Positions 23,664 through 34,964 of a stretch of 64,000 nt of DNA are shown piece after piece. The DNA lies in the NCBI RefSeq assembly GCF_026342435.1, contig NZ_JAPEMT010000002.1, positions 1 to 64,000 of the forward strand, given 5' to 3'. The DNA is from Streptomyces sp. NBC_00237. GTDB taxonomy: Bacteria > Actinomycetota > Actinomycetes > Streptomycetales > Streptomycetaceae. Both the position numbers and the translations under genes were made by a program. The notes below the pieces were generated by a model, which was given only the letters and a program-made list of their open reading frames with translations, did not search any database and was not told the origin of the DNA. Position 1 is the stretch's first letter. Every line of letters begins with the position of its first letter.

Positions 23664-24836
23664 ATGCCCGTCGAATTCGTCGGATCCCTCCTCACCAGCG
23701 ACGCCTCGGAGTTCAGGGGCCGCACCACCAAGGTCCTCGATCGCGACTACGCGCTGCGCATCGCGCGCGCCCAGGAGGAGCACGGTTTCGACAGCGTGCT
23801 CGTCCCCTACTCGGCGGGCATCCCCGACCCGACGGCGGTCGCCGCTTACGTACTGGCCAGGCTGGACCGGCTCGGAGTGACGATCGCCCACCGTCCCAAC
23901 GCCTGTCACCCGACGGTCGCCGCCCGGCTCTTCGGCACCCTGGACCAGCTCAGTGAGGGGCGGGTGACCCTCCACATGATCTCCGGCGGCAACGACGCCG
24001 ACCAGCGGCGTGAGGGCGACTTCCTGCCCAAGGACCGCCGTTACGCCCGCACCGGTGAGTACATCCGGATCATGCGACGGGCCTGGGCCGATCAGGAACC
24101 CTTCGACCACAAGGGAGAGTTCTACGAGTTCCAGGGGTACCGCTCGGCCTTCCCGTCCGCGCGCCCGGGCGGTCCTGTGATCTCCTTCGGCGGTGCCTCC
24201 GCCGCCGCCTTCGAGGTCGGCGGCGCCGAGGCGGACATCTACGCACTCTGGGGCGAGCCGTTGGCGCGTACCGCGGAGGAGATCGGGAAGGTCACGGCGG
24301 CCGCACGGGCGGCCGGGCGGGCCCGGGCGCCGCGGATCCAGGTGGGCGTGCGGTCGGTCCTCGGCGCGACGAAGGAGCTGGCCTGGAGCAGGGCCCGTGC
24401 CATCGCCGACGTGATCGAGGGCAACGTCCGCGGGTTCCTTCCCCCGGCCGACCCCAGCGACCCCGACGGCAAGCGCGCGGCGGTGATGCCGGAGAACACC
24501 GCCTCGCAGCGTCTGGTGGCCATCGCCGAGGCCGGTGAGCACTACGACCGTGCGCTGTGGACCAGGATCTCCGGCATCGTCGGCGGCGTGAACGACTCCA
24601 ACGCCCTCGTGGGCACCCCGGAGACGGTGGCGCAGGCGTTGCTCGACTACTACGACCTCGGGGTGGAGGTCTTCACCGTGCGCGGTTACGAACTGCTGGA
24701 CGACGCGGTCGACTTCGGCCGCGACGTCATTCCGCTCGTCCGGGCGGAGGTGGTCCGGCGCGACGCGGCCAAGGCGGCCGAGGCCGCCCGGGCCGCCGAG
24801 GAGGCGGCGAGGGCCGCTGCGGCCACGGTTCGCTGA
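23664..24836 (+). CDS. LLM-class flavin-dependent monooxygenase (alkanesulfonate-monooxygenase-like)
   Basis: The 390-residue luciferase-like TIM barrel has RDYALRIARAQEEHGFDSVLVPYS, GTLDQLSEGRVTLHMISGGNDADQRREGD, TGEYIRIMRRAWADQEPFDHKGEFYEF, FGGASAAAFEVGGAEADIYALWGEPL and GTPETVAQALLDYYDLGVEVFTVRGYE. These are SsuD-type landmarks for FMNH2-dependent oxygenation. The C-terminus is a helical Ala/Glu/Arg tail. In isolation it suggests sulfonate use. Beside a trans-AT PKS-NRPS it could instead be a tailoring oxygenase (Baeyer-Villiger or hydroxylating). No flavin reductase is adjacent. It is convergent with sbnB across a strong terminator. Confidence 0.88.
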   Translation: MPVEFVGSLLTSDASEFRGRTTKVLDRDYALRIARAQEEHGFDSVLVPYSAGIPDPTAVAAYVLARLDRLGVTIAHRPNACHPTVAARLFGTLDQLSEGRVTLHMISGGNDADQRREGDFLPKDRRYARTGEYIRIMRRAWADQEPFDHKGEFYEFQGYRSAFPSARPGGPVISFGGASAAAFEVGGAEADIYALWGEPLARTAEEIGKVTAAARAAGRARAPRIQVGVRSVLGATKELAWSRARAIADVIEGNVRGFLPPADPSDPDGKRAAVMPENTASQRLVAIAEAGEHYDRALWTRISGIVGGVNDSNALVGTPETVAQALLDYYDLGVEVFTVRGYELLDDAVDFGRDVIPLVRAEVVRRDAAKAAEAARAAEEAARAAAATVR

Positions 24837-24849
24837 AGCAAGGGGGGTT

Positions 24850-24880
24850 GGCGGGGAGCCGCGTCGCGCGGCTCCCCGCC
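24850..24880. terminator. Bidirectional terminator between convergent genes
   Basis: A perfect 14-bp GC stem (GGCGGGGAGCCGCG, 24850-24863, with its complement at 24867-24880) has a TCG loop and lies in the 53-base gap between the convergent monooxygenase and sbnB-like genes. It marks the 3' end of the long biosynthetic operon. Confidence 0.85.
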
Positions 24881-24889
24881 GTCAGGCCG

Positions 24890-25891
24890 TCAGGCGGATT
24901 CCTGTTCCGGTACGGGGAGGAAGTCGCTCAGCCGTACCCCCAGGTCTTCCCGCAGGGCCGTCTCGTGCACCAGCTCGGCCAGTGCGAGGTCCAGGATCCC
25001 CAGGCCGAACGGGGAGAAGACGGTGACGCGCTCCTTGTCCGGCTCGTGGCGCCCGTCGGCGGCCAGGACCTCGCCGATCGAGGTGGCGATGAAGTCGCGG
25101 TCCCCGGTCAGCTGCTCCGCCAGGTGCGGGGAGGTCGCGGCGCGGCACACGTGGTCGGGGTCGTCGACCACGTTCACCGCGTCCAGCAGTGACTCGGGTG
25201 TCAGGTCGCGCAGGGACAGGTGCAGTACGAGCGTGCCCGGCCGGCACGCCGTGAGGCCGGTGTGCGGGACGGCCGCCGTGGTGGCGAAGCTGACCAGCGG
25301 GTGGGCCGCCAGGGCCTCGTCGAGGGACCCGGCGTACGTGACGTCGAGGTCGGCGGCGTGGGTCTGGGCGAACGCCGTCGCACGGGCCCGGTCGAGGTCG
25401 AAGAGGCAGACCGAGCGCAGCCCGGGGGCGACCACCCGCAGGAACCGCAGCACCTCACCGTTGATCACCCCGGATCCGACGAGGGAGACGCCGGTGTGCG
25501 CGGCCGCTTCGGTCAGCGCGTCCACGGCCAGGGCGGCGCTCGCGGCGGTGCGGCGGGCCGAGATCACGGACGCCTCGATCAGTGCCTGCGGGTGCCCGGT
25601 GTCCAGGGAGTTGAGGATGATCGCCGCCGAGGCGCGTTCCAGGCCCGCCGCGATGTTGCCGGGGAACGACGAGATCCATTTCATTCCCGCGACCGGGCTG
25701 GTGCCGCCCAGGTAGGCGGGCAGGCCGATGATCCGGTTCTGCGGGGCGTCCGGGAACCTCAGGAACACCGAGTGGGGCAGGGACGTGTCCTGCTGGGCGT
25801 GTGCGACGTACGCGCGGCGGACCGCGCCGAGGACGTCGGGTTCGCGGCCGTCGAGGACGTCGCGGACGGTCTTGTTTCCGATGACTAGCAC
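24890..25891 (-). CDS. sbnB: SbnB-like dehydrogenase for L-2,3-diaminopropionate synthesis
   Basis: The 333-residue member of the ornithine cyclodeaminase/mu-crystallin superfamily opens VIGNKTVRDVLDG. It has GMKWISSFPGNIAAGLERASAAIILN, a Rossmann glycine loop (SLVGSGVINGEVLRF, about 140-154) and LFDLDRARA. SbnB oxidises N-(1-amino-1-carboxyethyl)-L-glutamate, made by SbnA, to release Dap and 2-oxoglutarate. The GTG start at 25891 overlaps the end of sbnA by seven bases. The pair belongs to the PKS-NRPS operon by strand and spacing, and indicates that Dap is a building block. Confidence 0.9.
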   Translation of the reverse strand: MLVIGNKTVRDVLDGREPDVLGAVRRAYVAHAQQDTSLPHSVFLRFPDAPQNRIIGLPAYLGGTSPVAGMKWISSFPGNIAAGLERASAAIILNSLDTGHPQALIEASVISARRTAASAALAVDALTEAAAHTGVSLVGSGVINGEVLRFLRVVAPGLRSVCLFDLDRARATAFAQTHAADLDVTYAGSLDEALAAHPLVSFATTAAVPHTGLTACRPGTLVLHLSLRDLTPESLLDAVNVVDDPDHVCRAATSPHLAEQLTGDRDFIATSIGEVLAADGRHEPDKERVTVFSPFGLGILDLALAELVHETALREDLGVRLSDFLPVPEQESA

Positions 25892-26946
25892 GAGACGGGC
25901 TCCGTAGCGTGAACGGGGGTGTGGTGGCCGGGCGTCCGCAGGGCCGAGACCCGGACGTCCGAGCGCGGAAGGTCGAAGAGGTGCGGGAGGGAGCCGAACC
26001 GGGAGCCGACCCAGGAGTCGTCGTAGACCGTCTCCAGGTACCGCTCGCCCCGGTCGGGGAGGATCAGTACGCAGGTGGCGCCGTCCGGCAGGGTGTCGCG
26101 CACCGCGGCCAGCGCGCTGACCACCCCGCCGGAGGAGCCGCCGGCCAGGATCGCCTCGGTGGCCGCGAGCCTGCGGCAGCCGACGACGCAGGCCAGGTCG
26201 CTCACGTGCACCACCGTTTCCGCCAGGCCCGGCAGGTGCAGGGCCGGGCGGACGGCGGCGCCGTGGCCGGGAAGCAGCCTCGGCACCGCGGGCGGGTCCG
26301 GGGTGAAGATGGCGCTGCCGAGCGCGTCCACGGCCACGATCTCCACCGGCAGGCCGTGCTCTTGTACGTACTCGGCGCAGCCGCGCAGCGTGCCGCAGGA
26401 ACTCGCCGAGCAGATCAGGTAGTCGGGGCCGCCCGGCACCGCCTCGACGATCTCGCGCATCGTGGTCCGGTGCGCGAGCGCGTTGACTTCGTTGCCGTAC
26501 TGGTTGGTCCAGCGGGCGCCCGGGATCCGCGCGATCAGTTCGCGGACCCTGCGCACCCGGGCGGGCAGGTAGTCGCCGGTCGCCGCGTCGGGCTCGGTGA
26601 CCATCTCCACCTCGGCGCCCAGGGCGCGCATGATGCCGATGTTCTGCCTGTTCGCCCGGGGGTCGACCACGCAGATGAAGCGGAGGCCGAAGTAGCGGCA
26701 GACCTGGGCCAGTCCGATGCCGAGGTTGCCCGAGCTGGATTCGACGACGGTTGATTCGCCCGGTATGACCTCACCCCGGCTGATCATGTCGCTCAGCATC
26801 GCCACCGCCGGGCGGTCCTTGATGCTGCCCGCCGGGTTGAAGCCCTCCAGTTTGGCGTACACCGTGATCCGGTCGTCGCCGAGGAGCCGGGTGAGTTCGA
26901 TCATGGGTGTCGATCCGATGGCCGAGATGATGCCTGTCCGGGGCAC
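25885..26946 (-). CDS. sbnA: SbnA-like PLP synthase for the Dap precursor
   Basis: The 353-residue protein is of the cysteine synthase/cystathionine beta-synthase fold. The PLP lysine is in NPAGSIKDRPA (Lys 43), the substrate loop is SSSGNLGIGLA (about 69-79), and the phosphate loop is SSCGTLRGC. SbnA joins O-phospho-L-serine and L-glutamate. AGGAGAG precedes the GTG at 26946 by five bases. It lies 41 bases after mbtH. Together with SbnB it feeds diaminopropionate to an A domain, probably the first in the NRPS next door. Confidence 0.92.
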   Translation of the reverse strand: MPRTGIISAIGSTPMIELTRLLGDDRITVYAKLEGFNPAGSIKDRPAVAMLSDMISRGEVIPGESTVVESSSGNLGIGLAQVCRYFGLRFICVVDPRANRQNIGIMRALGAEVEMVTEPDAATGDYLPARVRRVRELIARIPGARWTNQYGNEVNALAHRTTMREIVEAVPGGPDYLICSASSCGTLRGCAEYVQEHGLPVEIVAVDALGSAIFTPDPPAVPRLLPGHGAAVRPALHLPGLAETVVHVSDLACVVGCRRLAATEAILAGGSSGGVVSALAAVRDTLPDGATCVLILPDRGERYLETVYDDSWVGSRFGSLPHLFDLPRSDVRVSALRTPGHHTPVHATEPVSC

Positions 26947-26987
26947 GTTGCTCTCCTGTTTCCGTCGGGTCTCCGCGTTCCCCGGGC

Positions 26988-27200
26988 CTACCGCGCGTCC
27001 GTCGCGGCGACGAGGCTCTTGGGGCGCATGTCCGTCCAGTTGCGCTCGACGTAGTCCAGGCACACCTCCCGGCCGTCCTCGCCGAAGACCTCGGTCCAGC
27101 CCGCCGGGCGGTCGATGACGGCCGGCCACAGCGAGTGCTGGCCTTCGTCGTTGACGAGGACGAGGAAGCGGGCGTCGTTGTCGTCGAAGGGGTTCGTCAT
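26988..27200 (-). CDS. mbtH: MbtH-like A-domain chaperone
   Basis: This 70-residue protein has all MbtH landmarks: [25 protein letters not shown], the paired tryptophans, [30 protein letters not shown]. MbtH proteins bind and activate adenylation domains. AAGGAGAT sits at a normal distance from the ATG. It follows the NRPS gene by 73 bases in the same operon, so it probably serves its A domains. Confidence 0.97.
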   Translation of the reverse strand: MTNPFDDNDARFLVLVNDEGQHSLWPAVIDRPAGWTEVFGEDGREVCLDYVERNWTDMRPKSLVAATDAR

Positions 27201-27273
27201 GATGGATCTCCTTGGTGTGTATGGGATGTGATGGTTGGTCAGATGAGGGTGGGGAAGGTCTGGCCGGTGACGC

Positions 27274-30200
27274 TCAGGGCGTCCGGCGCATCGGGCGGAG
27301 CTTCGGGCGGGCCGGTGCCGCCGACCGCTCCAGACGTGCCGCCAGTTCGGCGGGGGTCGGCGCCTCGAACACCCAGCGCACGGGAAGCTCCACTCCGAGC
27401 GCTCCTCGTACCCGTGAGGCGAGCCGCGTGGCCAGCAGGGAGTGCCCGCCCAGCCGGAAGAAGTCGCCGTCGGCGCCGACCCGTTCGAGGCCGAGGAGTT
27501 CGGCGAACAGCCGGCACAGGGTCTCCTCGCGCGCGTTGGCGGGTGCGCGCGACGCCTCGGCCGCCGCTTCGCCGAAGTCGGGCGCGGGGAGCGCCCGCCG
27601 GTCGAGCTTCCCGCTCGCCGTGACCGGCAGCTCGGTCAGCGCCACGACCGCGCCCGGCACCATGAACCCGGGCAGGATCTCCCGCAGGTGGGCGCGGACG
27701 ACCGCGGGGGTACGGGCGGTCAGGCGCCGCCGCCTGCGGGCGGCGACCGGGTCGTTGGTCCGTGCGCCGCCGCCCGCACCGGCCGGGTACGGCCCGGTCA
27801 GCGGGCCCCGGACTCCGGCGGGCAGGAACGTCACGTCGAAGTGGTCGGTCCTGGCCGACCAGGTGGGCACGGCCCGCAGGCCCAGCGCCTCGCCCAGTCG
27901 GCACAGGGCCTCCGGATCGACGCCCAGGCCCTGGTGGTGCTCCAGCGCCTCGTGCGGTGCCTCACCGGCCCGCAGTCGCTTCAGCGCGGCGAACTCGCCC
28001 AGCAGCCGGGCGTTGGGCACCGAGGTGACCCGCAGCCCGTCCGCGCCGTCGGCGAGCAGCGCGGCGAGTGCGGCGGTGGCGGGGGCCGGGTCGTCGGCCG
28101 TCGCCCCGGCCGCGTCGGCGAGCGCCTCCCACGACTGGTGCGGGACTCCGTCCAGGGCGCGGGGCGGCACGGCCGACGACTTGTGCAGCACCACCTCGTA
28201 GCGGTGCCGGGTCAGTTCGTTGTGGAACGAGCCCCGCTTGAGGCGGACGTCGACCCCGGCCACGCGCTCGTCCGTGCCGGCCAGCGCGGTGAAGAACTCC
28301 GGTGCGACCACGAGTTCCTCCTCCGCCGCGACCGTCCGGTCCACCTCGGCGCGCAGCCGGTCGGCGGCCGTGTCGCGGGGCAGGCCGTGGCTCGCGACGC
28401 CCGTGCGCAGGGCGGGCAGCGTGTGGAGGTTGCGCAGGTCGCCGAGGAAGAGCGACCCGCCGGGAGCCAGGAGCGACAGGCAGGCGTCGACGACCCGGGT
28501 GAGGTAGTCGGCGTCGGGGAAGTACTGGGCGACCGAGTTGAGCACGATCGTGTCGAAGTACCCGGTCGGCAGCTCCTCCAGCCGGTCGGCGGCCAGGCAG
28601 CGCAGCTCGACCTTTCCGGCCAGCGCGGGGTCCTGTGCCACGTGCCGGGCCAGCCGGTCCACGGCGGCCTGCGAGATGTCGGTGCCCCAGTAGGTTTCGC
28701 ATCCGGCGGCCAGCCGGGACAGCAGCAGCCCGGAGCCCGCGCCGATCTCCAGCACGCGGCCCGCAGGGAGCTCGCGGATCCGCTCGACCGCCGCGTCCCG
28801 CCACTGCCGCATCTGCTCGACGGGGATCGGCCGGGTGTCGTAACTGCTGTCCCAGCCCCGGAAGTCCTCGCCCCACGGCGCCTCGTCCGTGGTGGTGTAC
28901 ACCTGCTCGTAGATCTCCTCCCACTCCCGCACCAGTTCGCCGCCGCTGCCTGCGGCCTCGGGGTCGGCGTCCGGGTCGGGGACGACGTAGGCCACCAGAC
29001 GCGTGTCGCCCGGTACGTCCTCGCGGGCCAGCACGACCCCCTGGCCCACCCAGGGGTGCTCCGCCAGGCGTGCCTGGACCTCGCCGAGCTCCACCCGGTG
29101 GCCGCGCACCTTCACCTGGTCGTCCACCCGGCCCCGGAAGACCAGCAGGCCCTCGCGGGTCCGCGCCGCCAGGTCGCCCGTCCGGTACATCCGCTCCCCC
29201 GGCTCCCCGAACGGGCAGGCCACGAAGCGGGCCGAGGTCAGCGCGGCCCTGCCCAGATAGCCGCGCGCCAGCCCGGCACCGGCCACGTACAGTTCACCGG
29301 TCACGCCCGGGGGCACCGGTCGCAGCCGCGCGTCCAGCACGTGGACGCGGGCACCGGCGACGGGCCGGCCGATCGGCACCGGGGCGCCGTGGGGAGGCTG
29401 GGGGGACAGCGCCTCGCTCATGGTGGCGCAGACGGTCGTCTCGGACGGGCCGTAGGCGTTGACCAGGAGCCGTCCCGCCGCCCAGCGCGCGGCGAGCGGT
29501 GCCGGGCACGCCTCGCCCGCCACCACGACGGTCCGCAGTCCTGTGAGCTCGCCCGCCGCGTGCGCGGGCACCGTCTCCAGGGCGGACGGGGTGACCGTCA
29601 GATGGGTGATCTCGTCCTTGGCCAGCACCGCCGCCAGCTCCTGGCCCGCCAGGGGCCCTTCCTCCTCGGGCAGCACCAGGGCCGCGCCGGAGGCCAGGGC
29701 CATCAGCAGCTCCCAGACCGAGGCGTCGAAGCTGGGGGACGCCAGTTGCAGGACCCGGCTGGAGGCGTCCACGCCGAGCCGTTCGCGGTGCGCCTCGGCC
29801 AGGGCGGGCAGGCCCGTGTGCGGGACGACCACTCCCTTGGGGCGGCCGGTGGAGCCGGACGTGTAGATCACGTACGCCGGGTTCGCGGGCCGGGGTGCCG
29901 CGAACCGCTCGGTGTCCGCCAGGGGCGCGCCGGACAGCTCCGCGAGCCGGTGCGCGGTCCCCGGGTCGTCCAGCGTCACCCGTACCCCGGTCCAGGGCGG
30001 CAGGGCGGCCGTCGTCCTGGCGTCGGTCACCAGCACCTTCGGTGCGGTGTCGGCCAGCATGAACGCCAGCCGCTCCGCCGGGTACCCGGAGTCCAGCGGC
30101 AGGTACGCGGCGCCCGCCTTCAGCGCGCCGAGCGCCGCCACGACCAGGTCCACCGAGCGTGGCAGCGCCACCGCCACCACGTCCTCGGGGCCCGCTCCGA

Positions 30201-33200
30201 GCCCGGCGAGGTGGCGCGCGACGCGGTTGGCCCGGGCGTCCAGTTCGGCGTACGAGACGCACTCACCGCCCCGTACCAGGGCCGGTGCCCCGGGGTGGCG
30301 GGCCACCTGGGCCTCGAACAGGTCGGGGAACGTGGGGCCGTTCGGTGCGGGCGTCGCCGGGGCGCCGTCGCCGGTCAGCAGCTCCTCGCGCTCGGCCTCG
30401 GTGACCACTTCCAGCCGGTCGACGCCCAGGCCCGGTTCGGCCACCACCTGTTCGAGGACCATCCGCAGACGGCCGATGAGCTGCTCGGCCGTCGCGCGGT
30501 CGAAGAGGTCGGTGTCGTACTCCAGCGTCCCGTCCAGGCCGCCGGGGCTGCCGTCCGCACCTTCCCGCTCGCTGAGCGAGAAGAAGAGGTCGATCCGGGA
30601 GGTGCCGGTGTTCGCCCACTCCAAGTCGGCCTGGAGGCCGGGGAGTTCGAAGGCGGCGCGCCGGGTGTTCTGGAGCACGAGGGCCACCTGGAACAGCGGG
30701 TGGCGGGCCGCCGACCTGGCCGGGGCCAGCGCGCCGACCAGGTACTCGAACGGCACGTCCTGGTGGGCGTAGGCCGCCAGCGCCGTACCGCGCACCCGGC
30801 CGAGGAGCTCGGCGAAGGACGGGTCGCCGCTCAGATCGGCGCGCAGCACGAGGGAGTTGACGAAGAAGCCGATGACACTGTCGAGCGCTTCGTCGAGGCG
30901 TCCGGCCACGCCGAAGCCGATCGGGATGTCACGGCCCGCTCCGAGGCGCGACAGCAGCGCCGCGAGACCCGCTTGCAGCACCATGAAGAGCGTCACGTCG
31001 TGCTCGCGGGCGATCCGCTGCAGCCCCACGTGCAGCTCGGGCCCGAAGGTGAAGGTCTCGAAGGCACCCCGGTGAGAGGCGACGGCCGGTCGCGGCCGGT
31101 CGCGGGGCAGCGCCAGCTCCTCCGGCGCACCCGCCAACGCCTCTCTCCAGTACGCCACTTGCTGGGCCGCGAGGCTCTGCGGGTCGTCCGGATCACCGAG
31201 CAGCTCGCGCTGCCACAGCGCGTAGTCGGCGTACTGCACCGGCAGTTCGGCCCAGTCGGGGGCGTGCGACTGGCTGCGGGCCCGGTAGGCCCGGGCCAGG
31301 TCCCGCGCCAGCGGTCCGAAGGACCAGCCGTCGCACGCGATGTGGTGCAGGACCAGGACCAGTGTCCGCTCGTGCGGCGAGACCTCCAGGAGCGTGGCGC
31401 GCAGCGGCGCCTCGCTGCTCAGGTCGAAGCCGTGCCGGGCGGCGTCGTCCACCGCCCGGGCCAGGCCCTCGGCGGTGACCGGGACGGCCGTCAGGCCGCG
31501 CCAGGCGCGGTCCGCATCGAGCACCGACTGCCGGGGCACACCGCCCTCTTCGGGGAAGACGGTGCGCAGGCTCTCGTGCCTGCCGATCAGGTCGCGCAGC
31601 GCCGCCTCCAGGGCCGCCGTGTCCAGTTCGCCGGTCAGCCGCATCACCACGGGCATGTTGTACGTCGCGCTGGGGCCCTCCAGCCGGTGCAGGAACCACA
31701 GCCGCTGCTGGGCGAAGGAGAGCGGTACGCGTTCCGGCCTGCGCCTGCGGGCCAGCGGGGCACGCGCGGTGGCCGACGCGTCGACGCGCGCTGCCAGGGC
31801 GGCGGGCGTCGGGGCCTCGAAGACCTCGCGGAGCGGCAGTTCGACTCCGAAGACGCCGCGCACCCGGGAGGCCAGCCTGGTGGCCAGCAGCGAGTGCCCG
31901 CCGAGCTCGAAGAAGCCGTCCTCGGCGCCGACCGAGTCCACCCGCAGGATCTCGGCGTACAGACCGCAGAGCACCTCTTCGGTGGGGGTGCGGGGCCGCC
32001 GTGACGCGGTGGCCGCGCCCAGCTCGGGCACGGGCAGCGCGCTCCGGTCGACCTTGCCGTGCGGGGTGAGCGGCAGCGCGGGCAGGACCAGCACAGCGGC
32101 CGGGACCATGTAGCCCGGCAGCAGCGAGGCCGCGTGGGACCGGACGGCGGGCGGCTGGGCCTCGCCCTCGACATAACCGCACAGCAGGGGGCGTCCCGAC
32201 CGGTCACGCACCACCGCGGCGACGGCCGCGGTGACGCCGGGTGCCGCGCACAGGGCCGCCTCGACCTCGCCGAGCTCGATCCGGTGACCCCGTACCTTGA
32301 CCTGGAAGTCGCGCCGTCCCAGGAACTCCAGTTGTCCGTCGGCGCGTCGGCGCACCTGGTCGCCGGTGCGGTACATCCGCCCGCCCGTGCCCGGTGAGTG
32401 CGGGTCGGCGACGAAGACGCCGGCGGTGCGGGCCGGGTCGCCCGCGTAGCCCCGGCCGACGCCCGCGCCCGCCACGTACAGCTCGCCGGGGACGCCGATC
32501 GGCACCGGGTTGAGGGCGTCGTCCAGGACGAAGAGCCGGGTGTCGCGCACCGGGTCCCCGATGGGGACCCGCGCCTCGGCGACGGGGCCGGTCAGCACCG
32601 CGTGCGCCACGTCGTCCGAACACTCCGCGGGCCCGTAGGCGTTGATCATCGGGATCGCCGGGTAGCGGGCGAACCAGCGTTCGCACAGGCCGGGCGGCAG
32701 CTCCTCGCCCGTCACCATCAGCCAGCGCAGCGCGGCCGGTTCGGGGGCGGCGAGTCCCTCGTCCCAGGCGTCGAGTGCGGCGCGCAGCAGCGAGGGGACC
32801 ACTTCCAGGACGGTGACGTCCTCCGCCTCCACCACGGCGAACAGCGCCTGCGGGTCGGCGGCGGTGTCGTGGTCGACGACCCGGACCCGGCCGCCGACGG
32901 CGAGGGCGGCCAGCATCTGCCAGATGGCCACGTCGAAGGTGAGCGGGGCGTTCTGGACCACCAGGTCGTCGGCGGTCAGCCCGAGGTCGGCGATCTTGGC
33001 GGCGAGGTGGTTGGCCATGCCGCCTCGGTGCACCATGGCGCCCTTGGGCCGTCCGGTCGAGCCGGAGGTGAAGATCACGTATGCGAGGTCGAGCGGGTCG
33101 GCCGCGAGCGCGGGCCACGGGCCGTGGTCGCCGGTGGCCGGTCCGTGCTCGCCGGTGGTCAGCTCATGCTCGACGGTGGCCGGGGCGTGCAGCGGCAGGA

Positions 33201-34964
33201 CGGTCACGTCCGTGCCGGACGCGGCCGCCAGTTCCGTGGCGACGGACTCCAGGCCCGGTCCCGCCAGCAGCGCCCCGACGCCGCCGTCGGCCAGCATGGC
33301 CGCCGACCGGGCGCGGGGGGCCGCGGGATCCAGCGGTACGAACGCGCCCGTGGCGCCCAGCACGCCGAGCACCGCCGACACGAAGCCGGTGCCGGGCTCC
33401 GCGAGCACCCCGACCACCCGGCCCGGTGCCCAGCCGGGCAGCGCGCGCAGGCGGGCCGAGAGCGAGCCCGCGAGCGCCACGAGCTCCCCGTAGTTCACCG
33501 AACCCGCGCCGTCGGTCACCGCGGGCCGCTCCGGGGCCGCCTCCGCGGCCCTGCGGACGCACTCCACCAGGTCGTCCGCCACGGCGGGCGACGCGGTGTC
33601 GTTCCAGCCCGTCAGCACCTGGTGCCGCTCCTTCTCGGAGAGCACCGCCAGCTGTCCCACCCGCAGCCCGGGGTCGGCCGCGGCCTGCCCGAGGATCCGC
33701 GTCAGGGCGTCCACCAGCCGCTGGACCGTCCCGTGGTCGAACAGGTCGAGCGCGTACTCCAGTACGCCCGTGAGCCCGCCCGGCTCCCCGTCGGACCCCG
33801 TCCACTCGCGCACCGAGAACATGAGGTCGAAGCGGGACGTGCCGGTGCCCTCCATCTCGACCCGGGCGTGCAGACCGGGCAGGTCGAACGGCGCCGGCCC
33901 GCCGTCCTCCAGGACCAGCTGCACCTGGAACAGCGGGTGGCGGGCGGCCGACCTGGCCGGGGCCAGCGCGCCGACCAGGTACTCGAACGGCACGTCCTGG
34001 TGGGCGTAGGCCGCCAGGGCCGTGTCGCGGACCCTGGCCAGCAGCCCGGCGAAGGAGGGGTCCCCCGACACGTCGGCCCGCAGCACCAGGGTGTTGACGA
34101 AGAAGCCGACGAGCCCGTCCAGTTCCTCGTCCGACCGGCCCGCCACGTCGAAGCCGATCGGCACGTCGTCGCCCGCGCCCAGCCGCGACAGCAGGGCGGC
34201 CAGCGCGGCCTGCAGCACCATGAAGAGCGACGCCTCGTTGCCCCGCGCCACCCGGCGCAGGCCCTCGTGCACGGCGGCGGAGACCTCGAACGGCACATAC
34301 CCTCCGCGATGGGAGGCCACCGCGGGGCGCGGCCGGTCGCAGGGCAGCGCCAGCTCCTCCGGCGCACCCTCCAACGCCCTTGTCCAGTACGCCACTTGCT
34401 GGGCGGCGAGGCTCTGCGGGTCGTCCGGATCACCGAGCAGCTCGCGCTGCCACAGGGTGTAGTCGCCGTACTGCACCGGCAGCGGTTCCCACCGCGGCGC
34501 GCGGCCCGCCAGACGCGCCGTGTACGCGTCCGACAGGTCGCGGGCGAAGGGGCCCATCGACCAGCCGTCACTGGCGATGTGGTGCACCACGACCACCAGC
34601 ACCCATTCGCGCTCCCCGGCCTCGATCAGGGTCGCGCGCAGCGGCGCCTCCCGGGAGAGGTCGAACGGGTACCGTGCCGCCGTCGCGACTGCCGAGGAGA
34701 CGTCGTCCCTCTCGGTCCGCACGATCCGCAGACCGGTCCATGCCTCGTTCGGGTCGAGGACCAACTGGCGTGCCTCGCCGCCCTCTTCGGGGAAGACCGT
34801 GCGCAGCGCCTCGTGCCGGTCCAGGACGTCGCGGAGCGCCGACTCCAGCGCTTCGCGGTCGAGTTCACCGGACAGCCGCAGGACCAGGGGCATGTTGTAG
34901 GTCGCACTGGGTCCTTCAAGCCGGTGCAGGAACCACAGCCCCCGCTGTGCGAACGACAACGGAA

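Noticed and set aside
24890..27200. A siderophore cluster based on sbnA/sbnB
   Set aside because: No NIS synthetase, hydroxamate or catecholate genes and no iron transporter are present; the strand, overlaps and MbtH tie the pair to the PKS-NRPS as a precursor supply.
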